Origin: Schoenoplectus triqueter
Taxonomy: Eukaryota; Streptophyta; Magnoliopsida; Poales; Cyperaceae
Assembly: GCA_964058805.1 (NCBI GenBank)
Contig: CAXKVV010000704.1
Coordinates: 1-45,432 of the forward strand
Direction: 5' to 3'
Length of the DNA stretch: 45,432 bases
The translations under genes were made by a program, and so were the position numbers. The notes beneath the pieces are model-generated. The model had not been told where the DNA came from, did not search any database, and saw nothing but the letters and a program-made list of their open reading frames with translations. Positions 19,914 to 30,561 of this stretch are shown in pieces (position 1 is the first letter of the stretch; the number at the start of each line of letters is the position of its first letter).

Positions 19914-22260
19914 TTAATCAAACAATTTAACCCCATTTTCAAAGTCTTCACAATGCCGCACATGCCTTACAAGCTTTCCTGTGTCAACTTTACTCCTAGT
20001 TTTGCAATTTAAATTAGGAGGCGAGTGGAAGCACAAATCGATTGTAACGGTTTGGCGGCATGGAGGATTCGGTATCTTCCCATCCTTCTTGCTTAGCAGG
20101 AACCAGGATTTGATGCCGGCCAGACTGTAACTAACATAACCGAATGTGGATTTTGCAGTTGTGACCAGCACATCTGAGAAACTCAGCAGCCAGATTTCCG
20201 CTAATGCTTTTTGGTTGTGCAACTGCTGCTGAAATTGTTGATTCTCTTCATGGCTCGGCTGGAACACACTGATTGTCGAGTGCGTGTAATACAAGTCCTT
20301 TAATCTCTCATAGAACTCCGCTTGTAAAGAGGTTACAAGAACCGCACGTGATTTTGTTTCATTCAATGCCAAATTTGAGCCTTCAGGTTGTTTAGGATTT
20401 ACTTCTGGTAGTATCAACTCTTCTTGGGTGCATGCAACAATTTGATTATACATCTCATCGATTGAAATTGGAGGAAAGTTAAACATTCTTACTTGAATGC
20501 CAATTCTCTCATTTGCTTTGGCCAGATATGAGTTGTAGTACCTTATGGTCATGTCCCAAACAGAATTGCTGGGGTGGAGGAGGTACCGCCCGAGGTGATG
20601 AAATACTGTCTCCTTTAGAGGAAACATCTGATCCAATTCTTGCTCATATTTTGGTATCATGAACAATCCAGGGACAATATAATTGTCGGATTTCATCAAA
20701 ACCCAATTAATCTTGTTGATCACTTCTTGATCTCCTTCACAGAAGAAACGGGCATGCAAATCATGATGAACATAATTATACTGCAAGTGCACATATACGA
20801 ACGGAGGAAATGCAATTGGAGGAGATTTAGGGTCATATTTGATCAAATTATGTACAACCATGTAACTGTAACTGTTCTGAGAATTTGAATTGTAGCCTTC
20901 CAAATTTTTTATTGGGAAATCTGGTGGTATGTACCATGTTGATTCTGGAAATGGCTCACAAAATAGATCACTCATATCAGCTGCTCGATGGATCAGCATG
21001 ACTCGGTTGGTTAACAGGGCATAGAGAAATGTGGAGACGAGTGTCAACATTCGGTTGCCGATGCCACCAAGTGGACTCCAAAGCACATAGTTGCACTCGA
21101 GCTGGTTGGAACTATGGTTCAACTTTAGTTGTTGCAGTGATATCTGGAAAAGAGGACTATTTGGAGCACATTTTTTGTGGAGTTCTTCGTATGCTCGTAA
21201 TTTTGAGATCAAGTAAGAGGATAATATGTATGGTGAGGCTTTGCGGTATAGCATTGATTGGTACCGACTCAAGCAGGACTCTTGGTCGAACTCAGGCAAG
21301 AGCAATCCACCAAGAAGTGGGTCAATGTGTGCAATAGCTGCTGTTGTACCTTCTGTTGAAACTACAACACATTGCCAGAAAAAAAAATGAGAAAAAGATA
21401 AAAGGGCAGGGTAGATGTGAGATGCTAATGGGAACAGCAAGTAGCTATCAAGAATTGAAGATGTACTATATTAAATGAATATAATGTTTCTCATTTACTC
21501 ATACAAAATAAAAATCGTTTTATTATATCATTTACTTATGTATTTCAAATATATTAATTAAAACTTGTTTGGTAGGACTACCCGCTTTTTAAATATGTGA
21601 AAAAGAAACATATTGCACTAACATATAATTACAATATTGACTACGAATTAGTTTGATAATTATGATGAGTATAAAAAAGGAAGACTATCCTAGTGAGACA
21701 GTGAGTAATTCTCTCCTTATGATCTTTGTTTAATTGCACTACTAAGTGTAAATTGGCTTTCATTGAGGCTAAACCTACTAATAGTCACGTCATGAACTTT
21801 ACAATGATCCAAAATTTCACGAGATTTATCAAAACATCAAATGATCTTGAATTATATTAAAACTAAAATTACAAAACCGATTTATATTTGAAACAACATT
21901 TTTATATTTATCTATTTTTAACAATAAAAATTTCATGCGTTGCAATGTTGTCAATCAGTTAAAACAAAGTAAAAAAATTAAAATAAAATAAAATAACAAA
22001 ATAATCGACCTACACAAAGGGGAGAAAAGAAGAAAAAAAACTAAGTTTTAGCTGAGAGGTTGAGTTTACTTACCTCCTTTAAGAGAAACTTTAACTCCTG
22101 GAATCCAAGCACTAGACGAACTTGTTCGATTATTTTCATATGCCCTAATTAGAAGCGAAATAGTGACAAACAGACCAAGAAGCAAAGGCAGAGGCCTTGA
22201 GACGATACATTTAGACATCTTTTGGTACTTCGTCATAGACCTGTGCTTAGAGTTTACCAT
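19914..22260 (-). CDS. GT37 fucosyltransferase (xyloglucan-type), complete
   Basis: Exons lie at 22074-22260 and 19914-21361, joined in phase 1 (donor GGAG|GTAAGT, acceptor TTGTAG|TT), for 544 residues, the usual family size. Residues 1-23 form a basic cytosolic tail, about 24-41 a single membrane anchor (LPLLLGLFVTISLLIRAY), and the rest the lumenal catalytic region. Family blocks are GGIGNR (161-166), LFCEPFPESTW, HHLGRYL (317-323), the GDP-fucose-site block IGIQVRMF (349-356) and STFGYVSYSLAG (467-478), ending near a Cys-containing PPCRQTV. The enzyme should add fucose to xyloglucan or another wall glycan in the Golgi; the exact acceptor cannot be read. The frame is intact. In-frame Met codons at 22236 and 22218 are alternative starts, and the first falls inside a local duplication of the 5' end. 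Confidence 0.93.
21362..22073 (-). other. Intron of the complete fucosyltransferase
   Basis: 712 bp, AT-rich, with GT-AG borders. I see no repeat or coding structure in it. Confidence 0.85.
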
Positions 22261-22345
22261 CTTTGCTTCAAGAGTTTGATCTAATTAGAGTTGGCAACTC
22301 TGTAATTGACCTGTGCTTATATGACCAATATCTTTGCTTCAAAAG
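22238..22345. repeat. Tandem duplication across the fucosyltransferase start codon
   Basis: GACCTGTGCTTAGAGTTTACC followed by ATCTTTGCTTCAAGAG (from 22238, shown in two parts, abridged) recurs from 22308 as GACCTGTGCTTATATGACC and ATATCTTTGCTTCAAAAG. The period is 70 bp. The proximal unit contains the start codon at 22258-22260; the distal unit does not. Confidence 0.75.
22316..22321 (-). promoter_or_regulatory. Possible TATA box of the complete fucosyltransferase
   Basis: TATAAG on the minus strand, about 56 bp upstream of the first start codon, within the distal copy of the 70-bp duplication. It is consistent with a short leader but weak evidence alone. Confidence 0.3.
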
Positions 22346-22550
22346 TGGACCGTATGATGTTTGAGTGGGTCATTGTTTAAAGAGCTTGGTTTTAGAACTC
22401 ATAAGATTTTACCTCGTTTAGTTCAGCCAAGTTGTTATTTTTTTAGGAAATATTTGCATTTATTTATTTTCCTTCCTGAAGAAACAAGCAACAGGGATTA
22501 AATTCTGGCTAGTCAAAGCGAGGGGAGGAGCCAAAGTTTCAAATTACGGG
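22346..22550. other. Upstream spacer of the fucosyltransferase
   Basis: Unique-looking AT-rich sequence before the microsatellite/MITE cluster. Nothing is recognised in it. Confidence 0.4.
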
Positions 22551-22552
22551 GT

Positions 22553-22613
<61 letters not shown>

Positions 22614-22617
<4 letters not shown>

Positions 22618-22853
22618 GCTACGGTGCTATACGTAGTACGGATGGACCTTGTACTATGAACCGTTTTTCCATCTTCAAAGTTCAAATAGTCGATCCGACC
22701 GGTCAAAATATTTTTCATATGAAATTTGATCTCTAATTAGATTTTTATATGAAAAATATTTTGACCGATCGGATCGACCATTTAAAATTTAAAGACGGAG
22801 AAACGGTCCGTAGCATACGGGCCGTCCATGTTACACGTAGCACCGTAGTCAAA
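22614..22853. repeat. Foldback MITE, family 1 (TTTGGCTACGGTGCTA)
   Basis: The left end TTTGGCTACGGTGCTA mirrors the right end TAGCACCGTAGTCAAA. The inner arms (CGATCCGACCGGTCAAAATA and the mirrored TTTTGACCGATCGGATCG) pair nearly fully. It is flanked by (TA)n(GA)n on both sides. It is about 240 bp, shorter than its relative at 25053. Confidence 0.85.
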
Positions 22854-22920
<67 letters not shown>

Positions 22921-22923
<3 letters not shown>

Positions 22924-23321
22924 GTGCTAATGTGCTTTATAAAGTACAAAATATTTTGTACTTCACCCTTATATCTCATATTTTAAAATTCAAATAGACG
23001 ATTCAAACTGTTAAATATGATCTTCATATCAAAATCTCCCTGGTGATCAAATTTTATATTTTTTTGGAATTTTTTTCTATTAATTTAAAGAGATAGAAAA
23101 TCATTGATATTGAATGGTTCATATGATGTCAGATAAATAAATTTTATAGCCCTTCCAAAAAATTGTAAAAAAATCCAAAAAATATAAAATTTGATCATAA
23201 AGGAGATTTTAATAGGGAAATCATATTTAATGGTTTGGATCGTCCATATGAATTTAAAAATATGAGATATAAGTATAAGGTATGAAGTGTTTTGTGCTTT
23301 ATAAAGCACATTAGCACACAT
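22921..23321. repeat. Foldback MITE, family 2 (GTGCTAATGTGCTTTATAAAG)
   Basis: GTGCTAATGTGCTTTATAAA at the left is mirrored by TTTATAAAGCACATTAGCAC at the right, with (GA)n left and CTCTCTCTATAGAGAG right. The inner block GGTGATCAAATTTTATATTT is mirrored after a centre at about 23110. Confidence 0.85.
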
Positions 23322-23342
23322 CTCTCTCTATAGAGAGAGAGA

Positions 23343-23699
23343 GTAAAGATACCGTTAGCTGAACTCAAAAAGTACATCAAATTATCTTTAAATTTTAATT
23401 TATCATGCTCATTAAATTCTCTATATCAAAATCTTATGGATGTAAAAAATTGGAGTGTTTTAAGTTTTTTTAAATTACAATTTTTAATTTTTTAAAATGA
23501 TGCTCAAGTATTGAATATATTATTATTATTATTATTAGAGTTAATTTTTAAAAATTAAAAACCATGACTTAAAAAGCTCAAAACAATTCAAATTTTTGCA
23601 TCCCATAATATTTTCATATAAATAATTTAATGAGTATGATAAATTAAAATTTGGAGTTGATTTGATATAATTTTTGAGTTAAGCACACGATATTTTTAC
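23343..23699. repeat. Foldback MITE, family 3 (GTAAAGATACCGT)
   Basis: The left end GTAAAGATACCGTTAGCTGA mirrors the right end CACGATATTTTTAC imperfectly. The inner arms (TCAAATTATCTTTAAATTTT and AAAATTTGGAGTTGATTTGA) pair. It lies between (GA)n and (CT)n tracts. Confidence 0.8.
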
Positions 23700-23718
23700 T
23701 CTCTCTCTATATATAGAG

Positions 23719-24103
23719 GTGTGCTAATGTGCTTTATAAAGCATAAAATACTTCATACTTTACATTTATATCTCATATTTCAAAATTTAAATGGATGATC
23801 ATAATCGTTAAATATGATCTTTATATTAAAATCTCTGTGGTGATTAAATTATATATTTTTTGGATTTTTTTACTATTTTTAAGGGCTACAAAATTCAATG
23901 ATCTAACGTCTTCTGAACCATTGAATATCAATGATTTTTTATCCCATTAAATAAATAACAAAAAAATATAAAATTTGATCACTAAGAAAATTTTGATATG
24001 AGGATCATATTTAACGGTTTGGATCATCCATTTGAATTTTAAAATATGAGATATAAGCGTGAAATACGAAATATTTTGTGTTTTATAAAGAACATTAGCA
24101 CAC
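23719..24103. repeat. Foldback MITE, family 2, second copy
   Basis: It starts GTGTGCTAATGTGCTTTATA and ends AACATTAGCACAC. Internal blocks match 22921-23321 in the same order. It is flanked by CTCTCTCTATATATAGAG and CTCTCTCTCTCTCTGTATAT. Confidence 0.85.
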
Positions 24104-24132
24104 CTCTCTCTCTCTCTGTATATTTATATATA

Positions 24133-24542
24133 GTTTGCCTATTGTGCTTTCAATAGAGTTCGACCGAAACACTATCAGTCCAAATTTTAATTTTTCATAC
24201 TCAAAATTTTAATTTAAATATCTCAATAAATTTTTTATATCATAATCTTCTAGAATACTAATTTTTATCGTGTTTCAAATTAATTTACTATACTTAATAA
24301 TTTTTGAAAGATATTCCTAAAAGAATAGAAAAATAATAAAATTTATATGTAAAAAATGCTTACTTTCTAAGAATCATTAAGCATAGTAAATTAACTACAA
24401 ACACGATAAAAATTAGTTTTCTATAAGATTATGATATTAACATTTTTTTGAGCTACTTAAATTGAAATTTCGAGCAGGGAAAATTAAAATTTGGACGGAT
24501 AACGTTTCGGTTGAAGTACTACTAGAAGTACAATAGACAAAC
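24133..24542. repeat. Foldback MITE, family 4 (GTTTGCCTATTGTGCTT)
   Basis: The left end GTTTGCCTATTGTGCTT is mirrored by AAGTACAATAGACAAAC. The inner pair TTCGACCGAAAC and TTTCGGTTGAAG is also inverted. The flanks are (TA)n-like and CTCTCTATATACATATA. Confidence 0.8.
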
Positions 24543-24560
24543 TCTCTCTATATACATATA

Positions 24561-24967
24561 GTAAAGATACCGTAAGCTTAAACTCACGGGGATCTTTCAT
24601 GAGTTTAACTCAAAAAGTATATCAAATCTTCTCCAAATTTTAATTTATCATGCTCATTAAATTTTTTATATGAAAATCTAGTAGGATGGAAGCTTTTGGA
24701 GTATTTTGAGATTTGTATGTCATGATTTTTAATTTTTAAAAATAAACTCTAAAAATAATAATAATATATTCAATCTTTGAGCATCATATTTAAAAATTAA
24801 AAATAGTGACTTGAAAAGCTCAAAAAGCTCTAAATTTTTGCATCTCACAAGATTTTCATATAAAGAATTTAATTAATATGATAAATTAAAATTTGAAGAT
24901 TAATTGATGTACTTTTTTAGTTAAGATCATGGAAGGTCTCCATGAGTTTAATCTCACGGTATCTTTA

Positions 24968-24968
<1 letters not shown>
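24561..24968. repeat. Foldback MITE, family 3, second copy
   Basis: It starts GTAAAGATACCGTAAGCTTA and ends CTCACGGTATCTTTAC. Between a (CT)n-TATACATATA tract and a long (AT)n(GA)n tract. Confidence 0.85.
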
Positions 24969-25052
<84 letters not shown>

Positions 25053-25448
25053 TTTGGCTATGGTGCTATGCGTAGCACAGATGATATGTGTGCTACGGAC
25101 CGTTTCTTCGTCTTTAAAGTTTAAATGATCGATCCGACCGCTGAAAATATTTTTCATATGAAAATCTAGTTGGGGACTAAATTTTATATTTTTTAGGATT
25201 TTTTTACTATTTTTAAGATAGCTAGAAAATGACTCTTTTTGAATGACTCATAATAATTAAATTAAGTAATTTTCTAGCTATCTTAAAAAATAGTAAAATA
25301 TTCAATATTTGTATATTATTTTCATATCCAAAATAGATTTTCATATCAAAAATATTTTGACCGGTCGGATCAACCATTCAAACTTTGAAGATGGAGAAAT
25401 GGTCCATAGCACACGGGCCATCCGTGTACGCATAACACCGTAACCAAA
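25053..25448. repeat. Foldback MITE, family 1, second copy
   Basis: It starts TTTGGCTATGGTGCTATGCG and ends CGCATAACACCGTAACCAAA, with (GA)n on the left and (CT)n(AT)n on the right. It has the same inner blocks as 22614-22853 plus a longer central loop. Confidence 0.85.
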
Positions 25449-25510
<62 letters not shown>

Positions 25511-25513
<3 letters not shown>

Positions 25514-25888
25514 CTAGCGTGCTCCTAGTAGCACGGAGCCTCTCTATGATCCTAGCTCAAAAAATATATCAAATAAACTCCAAATTTTGATTTATCACTC
25601 TCATTAAATTCTTCATATTGAAATCATATGAGGTTCAAAAATTTGAGGTGTTTCGAATTTTTTAAGTCATTGTTTTTAATTTTTAAAATTAACTCTAAAA
25701 AAATAATAAAATATTCAATATTTATATATTATTTTTAAAAATTGAAAATAGTGACTTAGAAAACTCGAAATATCTCAAATTTTTGCACCCCATATGATTT
25801 CAATAATTGAATGAGAGTGATAAATTAAAATTTGAAGATCATTTGATATATTTTTGGAGCTAGGATCACGGAAGGGCTCCGTGCTTGA
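25511..25888. repeat. Foldback MITE, family 5 (GTAGCACGGAGCC), right end trimmed
   Basis: AGCACGGAGCC and GATCCTAGCTCAAAAAATAT at the left are mirrored by ATATTTTTGGAGCTAGGATC and GGGCTCCGTGCT at the right. The outer 17 bp or so of the left end (GAGCTAGCGTGCTCC) has no mirror, so the right terminus is truncated where the next element begins. Confidence 0.7.
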
Positions 25889-26250
25889 CTTCAAAAATAT
25901 ATTAAATTATTTTCAAATTTTAATTTATGTAGTTAAATAAATTAGATCTTCATATAAAAATTGTATGAGATATATATTTTTTATTTTTTAAAACTTTAAT
26001 GTATTTATTTTAAATTTTATAAAATGACACTAAAATATTAATAAAATAATCATCATTTATTTATGAAAGTAGGTTACTTTTAAAAAATCAAAATAAATAT
26101 TTAAAAATCTCAAAAAATAGAAAATCCCATAAAAATGATATAGTGAATATTGAACAACATAAATCAAAATTTAAAAATAATTTAATATATTTAAAATCTC
26201 ATGAAGGACCTCCCTAAAATTAAGTTTTAGTTCACCCAATCTTTACTCTC
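25889..26250. repeat. Foldback MITE, related to family 3, left end trimmed
   Basis: The inner arms (AAATTATTTTCAAATTTTAA and its mirror) pair, and the right end CCAATCTTTAC followed by TCTC resembles the family 3 terminus. The left terminus is missing next to 25511-25888, suggesting recombination or deletion between neighbours. Confidence 0.6.
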
Positions 26251-28157
26251 TTTATACTGTTTGAGATTTAGTTTTGTAGTCCCAAACAATGTACCGTGGA
26301 TATTATTGTAAAAAGAGCTGCTCATCAACTTTCGAAAGAAAAAACATGCAAAATGTTAACGTCTTCCAATTTGCACACAGCACAATAGGCCATTTTTATA
26401 TTAAAATTTACAATTATGGCAGGGAAACATATAAAATTTCTATAAATTCCTCCAGAAGGTACTCAAAAATTTAACTGAACGTGCAAAAAATATCCGCATA
26501 TAATTATACTTTTCTAGAATCCGTCACCTATTCATGTTAACATATTTCTAATATGAGAGTTGTACTACTTTTATATATGTTCGTATATATGTTCACTTTT
26601 CTAATCGTTGTCACCATTAACATTTCCTTTCTTTTATTTTTAACGAAGCACGTTTCCTCGTAGGCATGTATAATCAGTGGATGAATGAATACATTGTATT
26701 CATCGTGGCCTCGTGGGGAGTTGATATGTAAAGCAATAAGCTAGAAGTACTGAAGTAGTGGTGAAAAGGGATCAAATATGTAGGCATAGTCAATAAATAT
26801 TGGGTTCTTAAATTCAGTAAACAATAATTTTCCACAATAAATATTAGATTATATAATATTTATCAACTATTCATATACAAATAACTAAAACTTAAAAGTT
26901 CAAAACTATATCCGTAGTTCATTCGGATATCCTCATTTGAATTATGGAATACGAATAAAATAGGATTAAGATATTATCAGTACTGTTTCTATCCTATTTT
27001 TTTTTTGAAGTAGCAGGTGAAGGGCTACTATTAGATTTTATTAATGAAATTGAAAAAGAGTAAAAGAGTTACAGAGCTTAGCAGGAAATATAAGAGATAT
27101 ATATATAGCGAGAGAGTTATAAGAGTGCTACAGTGATTACTCGTAATATTTTCTATCCTATAACCCTTACAGCGGAAACCGACCCTACGTGCCTAGAAAT
27201 ATAAATGTTCATTAATAAAATTTGTCTTATTTGTCTGAAAGCTTGATATCAGTTATTACCAAAGAAATTTATTTTAGATTTCAAGTCAACCCCCCAAAAA
27301 AAATTCTAATGATAAAAAAATTATAATATGTCGATTAGATTTATATTAGTTCGTAAAATTTAATTGCATTTGATATAAAATTCTATTAAAAATGAATAAC
27401 TATAAACTGTCATCAATTTTATCATATTTTTACTAGTATCATTTACACATGAAAGGGCACAAAATATATTATATCTAAATGTTAAATTGACCAAGTAACC
27501 TTTTAGCTTCACTTGATTTGAGAAAATTTTGAATCAAATGGAACGATAATTTACTCCATAAGATTGAATTTAAAATCATATATCTCTTGGTAAAATTTCA
27601 TTGACTTTGAATCTTGTGCAAGCGGACAAATTTTCTTGTGCACGAAACTTAAAGCGACATCTCGGATGACTCCTTGTCTCTATTCGTCAATTTAATTGAC
27701 CATAATTCCCTCTTGGTGTAGTTGCATGCTTTCATAATACATCCAAGGAAAATAAAATGGTTTTTTAATACATCCAAGGAAAATAAGATTAATGCGTATA
27801 CATGATTTTGAAAAAAAAAATGCGTATACATCATCATTCCAAACTTATTTTTTAGGTAATCATTGTCAACATGAATATGGAACACTTTTTTGTAACTTTT
27901 TCTGTTAATATTTAACACTTTAAGAAAAAGGGGAAATTCTTCGTTTACGCATGGCTACGAGTTAGAGACGTAAATCGAGCATTGTTACACAAAATATGTC
28001 TGTGAAGTTTTTAATTTATTTGAAAGCCACTGTGCTTTTTATCGAAATCTGTCATGCAATATGCAATTATATATCAGAGAACATTAGGTCGAAGCAAATA
28101 GTAATGGGCCAGAATAAAGACTGTAAAAGAAATTTTAGCTATGAGGTAGCAATCATA
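26251..28157. other. Intergenic with a probable LINE tail
   Basis: Mostly AT-rich and unassigned. At 26998-27065 a T run is followed by GAAGTAGCAGGTGAAGGGCT and then AGATTTTATTAATGAAATTG. Read on the minus strand this is the kind of AATAAAAT...A(n) tail that ends plant LINEs, as at 7060-7108. No gene is supportable. Confidence 0.4.
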
Positions 28158-28165
28158 TGGATCAT

Positions 28166-28589
28166 GTCCGTTTCGAGTTTGTAATAATAAGTTTTATTAA
28201 ATTAATATTGTTAAAAATAAAAGTGAGAAATGTAAAATTTCAAATATACGAATGGCAGCGCGCCACTGGCAGTGGCGCGTTTGAAACGCGCCACTAGCAG
28301 TGACGCGTTCACTGTGCGTTTGAAACGCGCCACTGCCAGTGGCGCGTTTCATTATTTTTACGAAACGCGCCACTGGCAGTGGCGCGTTTCATTATTTTTA
28401 CGAAACGCGCCACTGGCAGTGGCGCGTTTACTTCTTATATATACAAAACGCGCAAGTGAGATGGAGGTGTTTCGTCCGCGCCACTGACAGTGGCGCGCTG
28501 TCATTCGTATATTTAAAATTTTACGGTTCTCACTCTTATTTTTAATAATATTAATTTAATAATAATTATTAATAATAAAAACTGCAAGT
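28166..28589. mobile_element. Foldback element with GC-rich palindromic core, copy 1
   Basis: The AT-rich arms (AAATTAATATTGTTAAAAAT on the left, mirrored by ATTTTTAATAATATTAATTT on the right, and ATATACGAATG with CATTCGTATAT) enclose six copies of a 21-bp palindrome of the form CGCGCCACTGNCAGTGGCGCG. Three of these, at 28326, 28366 and 28406, repeat with an exact 40-bp period. The octamer TGGATCAT flanks both sides (28158-28165 and 28590-28597). It is 424 bp with no plausible coding. A 419-bp relative lies at 40216-40634. Confidence 0.82.
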
Positions 28590-28597
28590 TGGATCAT

Positions 28598-29121
28598 ATT
28601 GATATTTTGAAAGAAATCGAATTGAATCAGGTAAAACTGGATCGAATTGAGTCGATCAGGATTTAGATCTTAAATTGACTTTTTAATCGCGAGTTGGATC
28701 AAATCAAATTAGATTCAACTCGAATTAGGTTGGAGTAGGATCAGATTTTGTTATCTTTGACTGCTGGATGAATCAACAGTCATTTCATTATTTGAATTAC
28801 TCGGATACACCTACCAGACTACCTATGATTAGTAGGTCCCAACATAGCAGTATTTCTCTTATTGAGCATCCGATGAGTTGGACATTTAATCCAAGCACGT
28901 TCGTAAAGGGAAATATAAAAGCTATTACTACGAATATATTTTGAAAATGATTAGTACTCTAGAAGAGTTAGCGATGCAAGAAAAGAACAAATTGTCAACA
29001 CGTCAAGAGAAGATATCCATTCCTCTGTGGTGTCTGGTTTACAGCCAAATATGTGGCAGGCCACCCTGATAAGAATAATACAAGTCATTTGCACATCAAA
29101 CAAAACATGAATGCAAAGACA
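28598..29121. other. Intergenic, nothing recognised
   Basis: It contains a short run of GATCGAATTGAGTCGATC-like sequence near 28640-28690 that may be decayed subterminal repeat of a hAT-like element. No gene is seen. Confidence 0.35.
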
Positions 29122-29130
29122 AAGCAAGAA

Positions 29131-30552
29131 GGAAAAATTAGCCCCACGCCATTCTAAAATTTTAAATTTAACAAAATGTCACTGTAAAATTTTAATTCCT
29201 TTCAATACCACTCTAAAATAAATTTACTCAATTTTTGCCACACTTATATAATTTTTATACATTTTTAATTAAATTTAATAAAATGTCACTATATTTTTAT
29301 AATTCAAACTCCTCATCGCTAGATCTCGTAATTTCTGAGAGCCACTCAACAGAACGTCACCACTCTTCAAGATTGCTTGCTCCACAAAGATGAACTCCTC
29401 TTGACGCAACTCGACGACCTCCGATCTCAGCTCTCCATTACCCGTCTTACTGTAGAGTCCAATGCCCAATTGACGACCTCTCTTGTGGAAGAACTCAGAG
29501 AGAAGCACATCTCTGATCTGAAGCAACAGGAAGATCGGGTTCAAAAGCTGGGGGAGTTGGTCGATCATGCACCTTCATCAGCTTCTAGAGGCCAGAGAGA
29601 TGTCTTAGAGGAGGCTTCTTGATGAAATCATACAACTTAGAGATGAGATCATGATTCTCTTTGCGCGCTGAATCAGTAAAATAAAGGAGCTCATCGTGGT
29701 CCACATCCAATTATTTAATTTGATATTGACAGGGCTTAATATAATTGAGCCTCATCGTAGCTCAGATCCAATTGAAGTTCTACCTCAGATATCCAGCAAA
29801 ATAGCAAGTACAGGCGCTAACTGCCCGATATATCTATGTCTGATATCGAAGAAAGCCCATATACTTAACAGCTTAAATCTTCGGTATACTGGACACATCT
29901 ATCAAATATCAATACTGATTTTGCTTAGATTGGTATCAAGTTTTCTACTTAGAAGATCGAGTAATTCATCATAGTTGTTATGAACTATGAAATTATTGAT
30001 TTCAATATTTTACTACTAATTGTTATGATTGGAAATTTTGTTTTTATTTTATAGCATTGTTCTTTTCTTTCTTTATTTTGGTTAATTCAATGGTATAAAT
30101 ACTGTGCAAGATGCAAATCAAATGAAGATGAGAACAATTTACAAATACAAGAAGGGGCAGAGAGGAGAGATGGGCTGAGAGGAGGTTCAGTGAAGCCTTC
30201 TGTAACAAGAGGGCACTTAGCGAAAGGTGATGCTTGGGTAAGTTTTCACCGACGCATGGTATTAGATGGTTTTTTACACCGCCGTAGAATAAAGAGGGGT
30301 TTTGCAATTTTGGGGGTGGGTTATGCAGTTAACAGTTAAGCAGTTCTGATTTTTGTTAGTATTTGAGTTGGGGGTATTTTTGTTATTTTATAAAAAAATA
30401 TATTGTATTTAGAGTATAAATAAAGATTTATACAGTATATGTGGTATTTTGATAAATAAAATTATTTTAGGGTAGCATTAAAAGGAGTTTAAGTTTTGGA
30501 GTGATATTTTGTTAAATTTAGAGTTTTAAAGTGATATGAGATTAATTTTCTC
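29131..30552. mobile_element. Pack-MULE-like element
   Basis: The ends are inverted repeats over roughly 100 bp. The left end (GGAAAAATTA, ATTTAACAAAATGTCACT, CCACTCTAAAATAA) is mirrored on the right (TAATTTTCTC, GTGATATTTTGTTAAATTTA, TTATTTTAGGGTAGCATT). The flanks are AAGCAAGAA (29122-29130) and AAGCAAAAA (30553-30561), a 9-bp target duplication with one mismatch, as made by Mutator-like transposases. Between the ends lies GC-richer, gene-like sequence (about 29315-29690 and 30100-30300) unlike the terminal DNA, which is the structure of a Pack-MULE carrying captured fragments. No transposase is seen. Confidence 0.72.
29340..29690 (+). pseudogene. Coiled-coil gene fragment inside the Pack-MULE
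   Basis: The plus strand reads ATQQNVTTLQDCLLHKDELL, then LTQLDDLRSQLSITRLTVES, VEELREKHISDLKQQEDRVQ and KLGELVDHA. This is hydrophilic and rich in Leu at heptad spacing, so probably coiled coil. A stop occurs at 29620-29622, but in the next frame LLDEIIQLRDEIMILFA continues the same character, so a frameshift has broken it. The GC content and codon use differ from the flanks. I do not recognise the parent gene and infer capture from a host gene. Confidence 0.55.
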
Positions 30553-30561
30553 AAGCAAAAA

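Larger units (their letters stand above)
22551..26250. repeat. Microsatellite-MITE cluster (about nine foldback elements)
   Basis: Foldback elements lie head to tail, separated by (TA)n, (GA)n or (CT)n tracts: 22614-22853, 22921-23321, 23343-23699, 23719-24103, 24133-24542, 24561-24968, 25053-25448, 25511-25888 and 25889-26250. Most have clear terminal inverted repeats that begin where the microsatellite stops. There is no coding sequence. The pattern resembles the microsatellite-targeting Micron-type MITEs known in rice; that comparison is by structure only. Confidence 0.8.

Noticed and set aside
22749..22997. 82-codon frame with YIYIYI and RERERE runs
   Set aside because: It is a translation of (TA)n(GA)n between two MITEs.
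28259..28497. CRISPR-like array of 21-bp repeats with regular 40-bp spacing
   Set aside because: The spacers between the regular units are identical, the repeats are palindromes inside a foldback element, and the setting is a plant nuclear genome.
28272..28545. Two frames of about 70 codons with repeated RHWQWR and GSGAFH
   Set aside because: They are translations of the 40-bp palindromic repeat, so the protein repeats simply mirror the DNA repeats.
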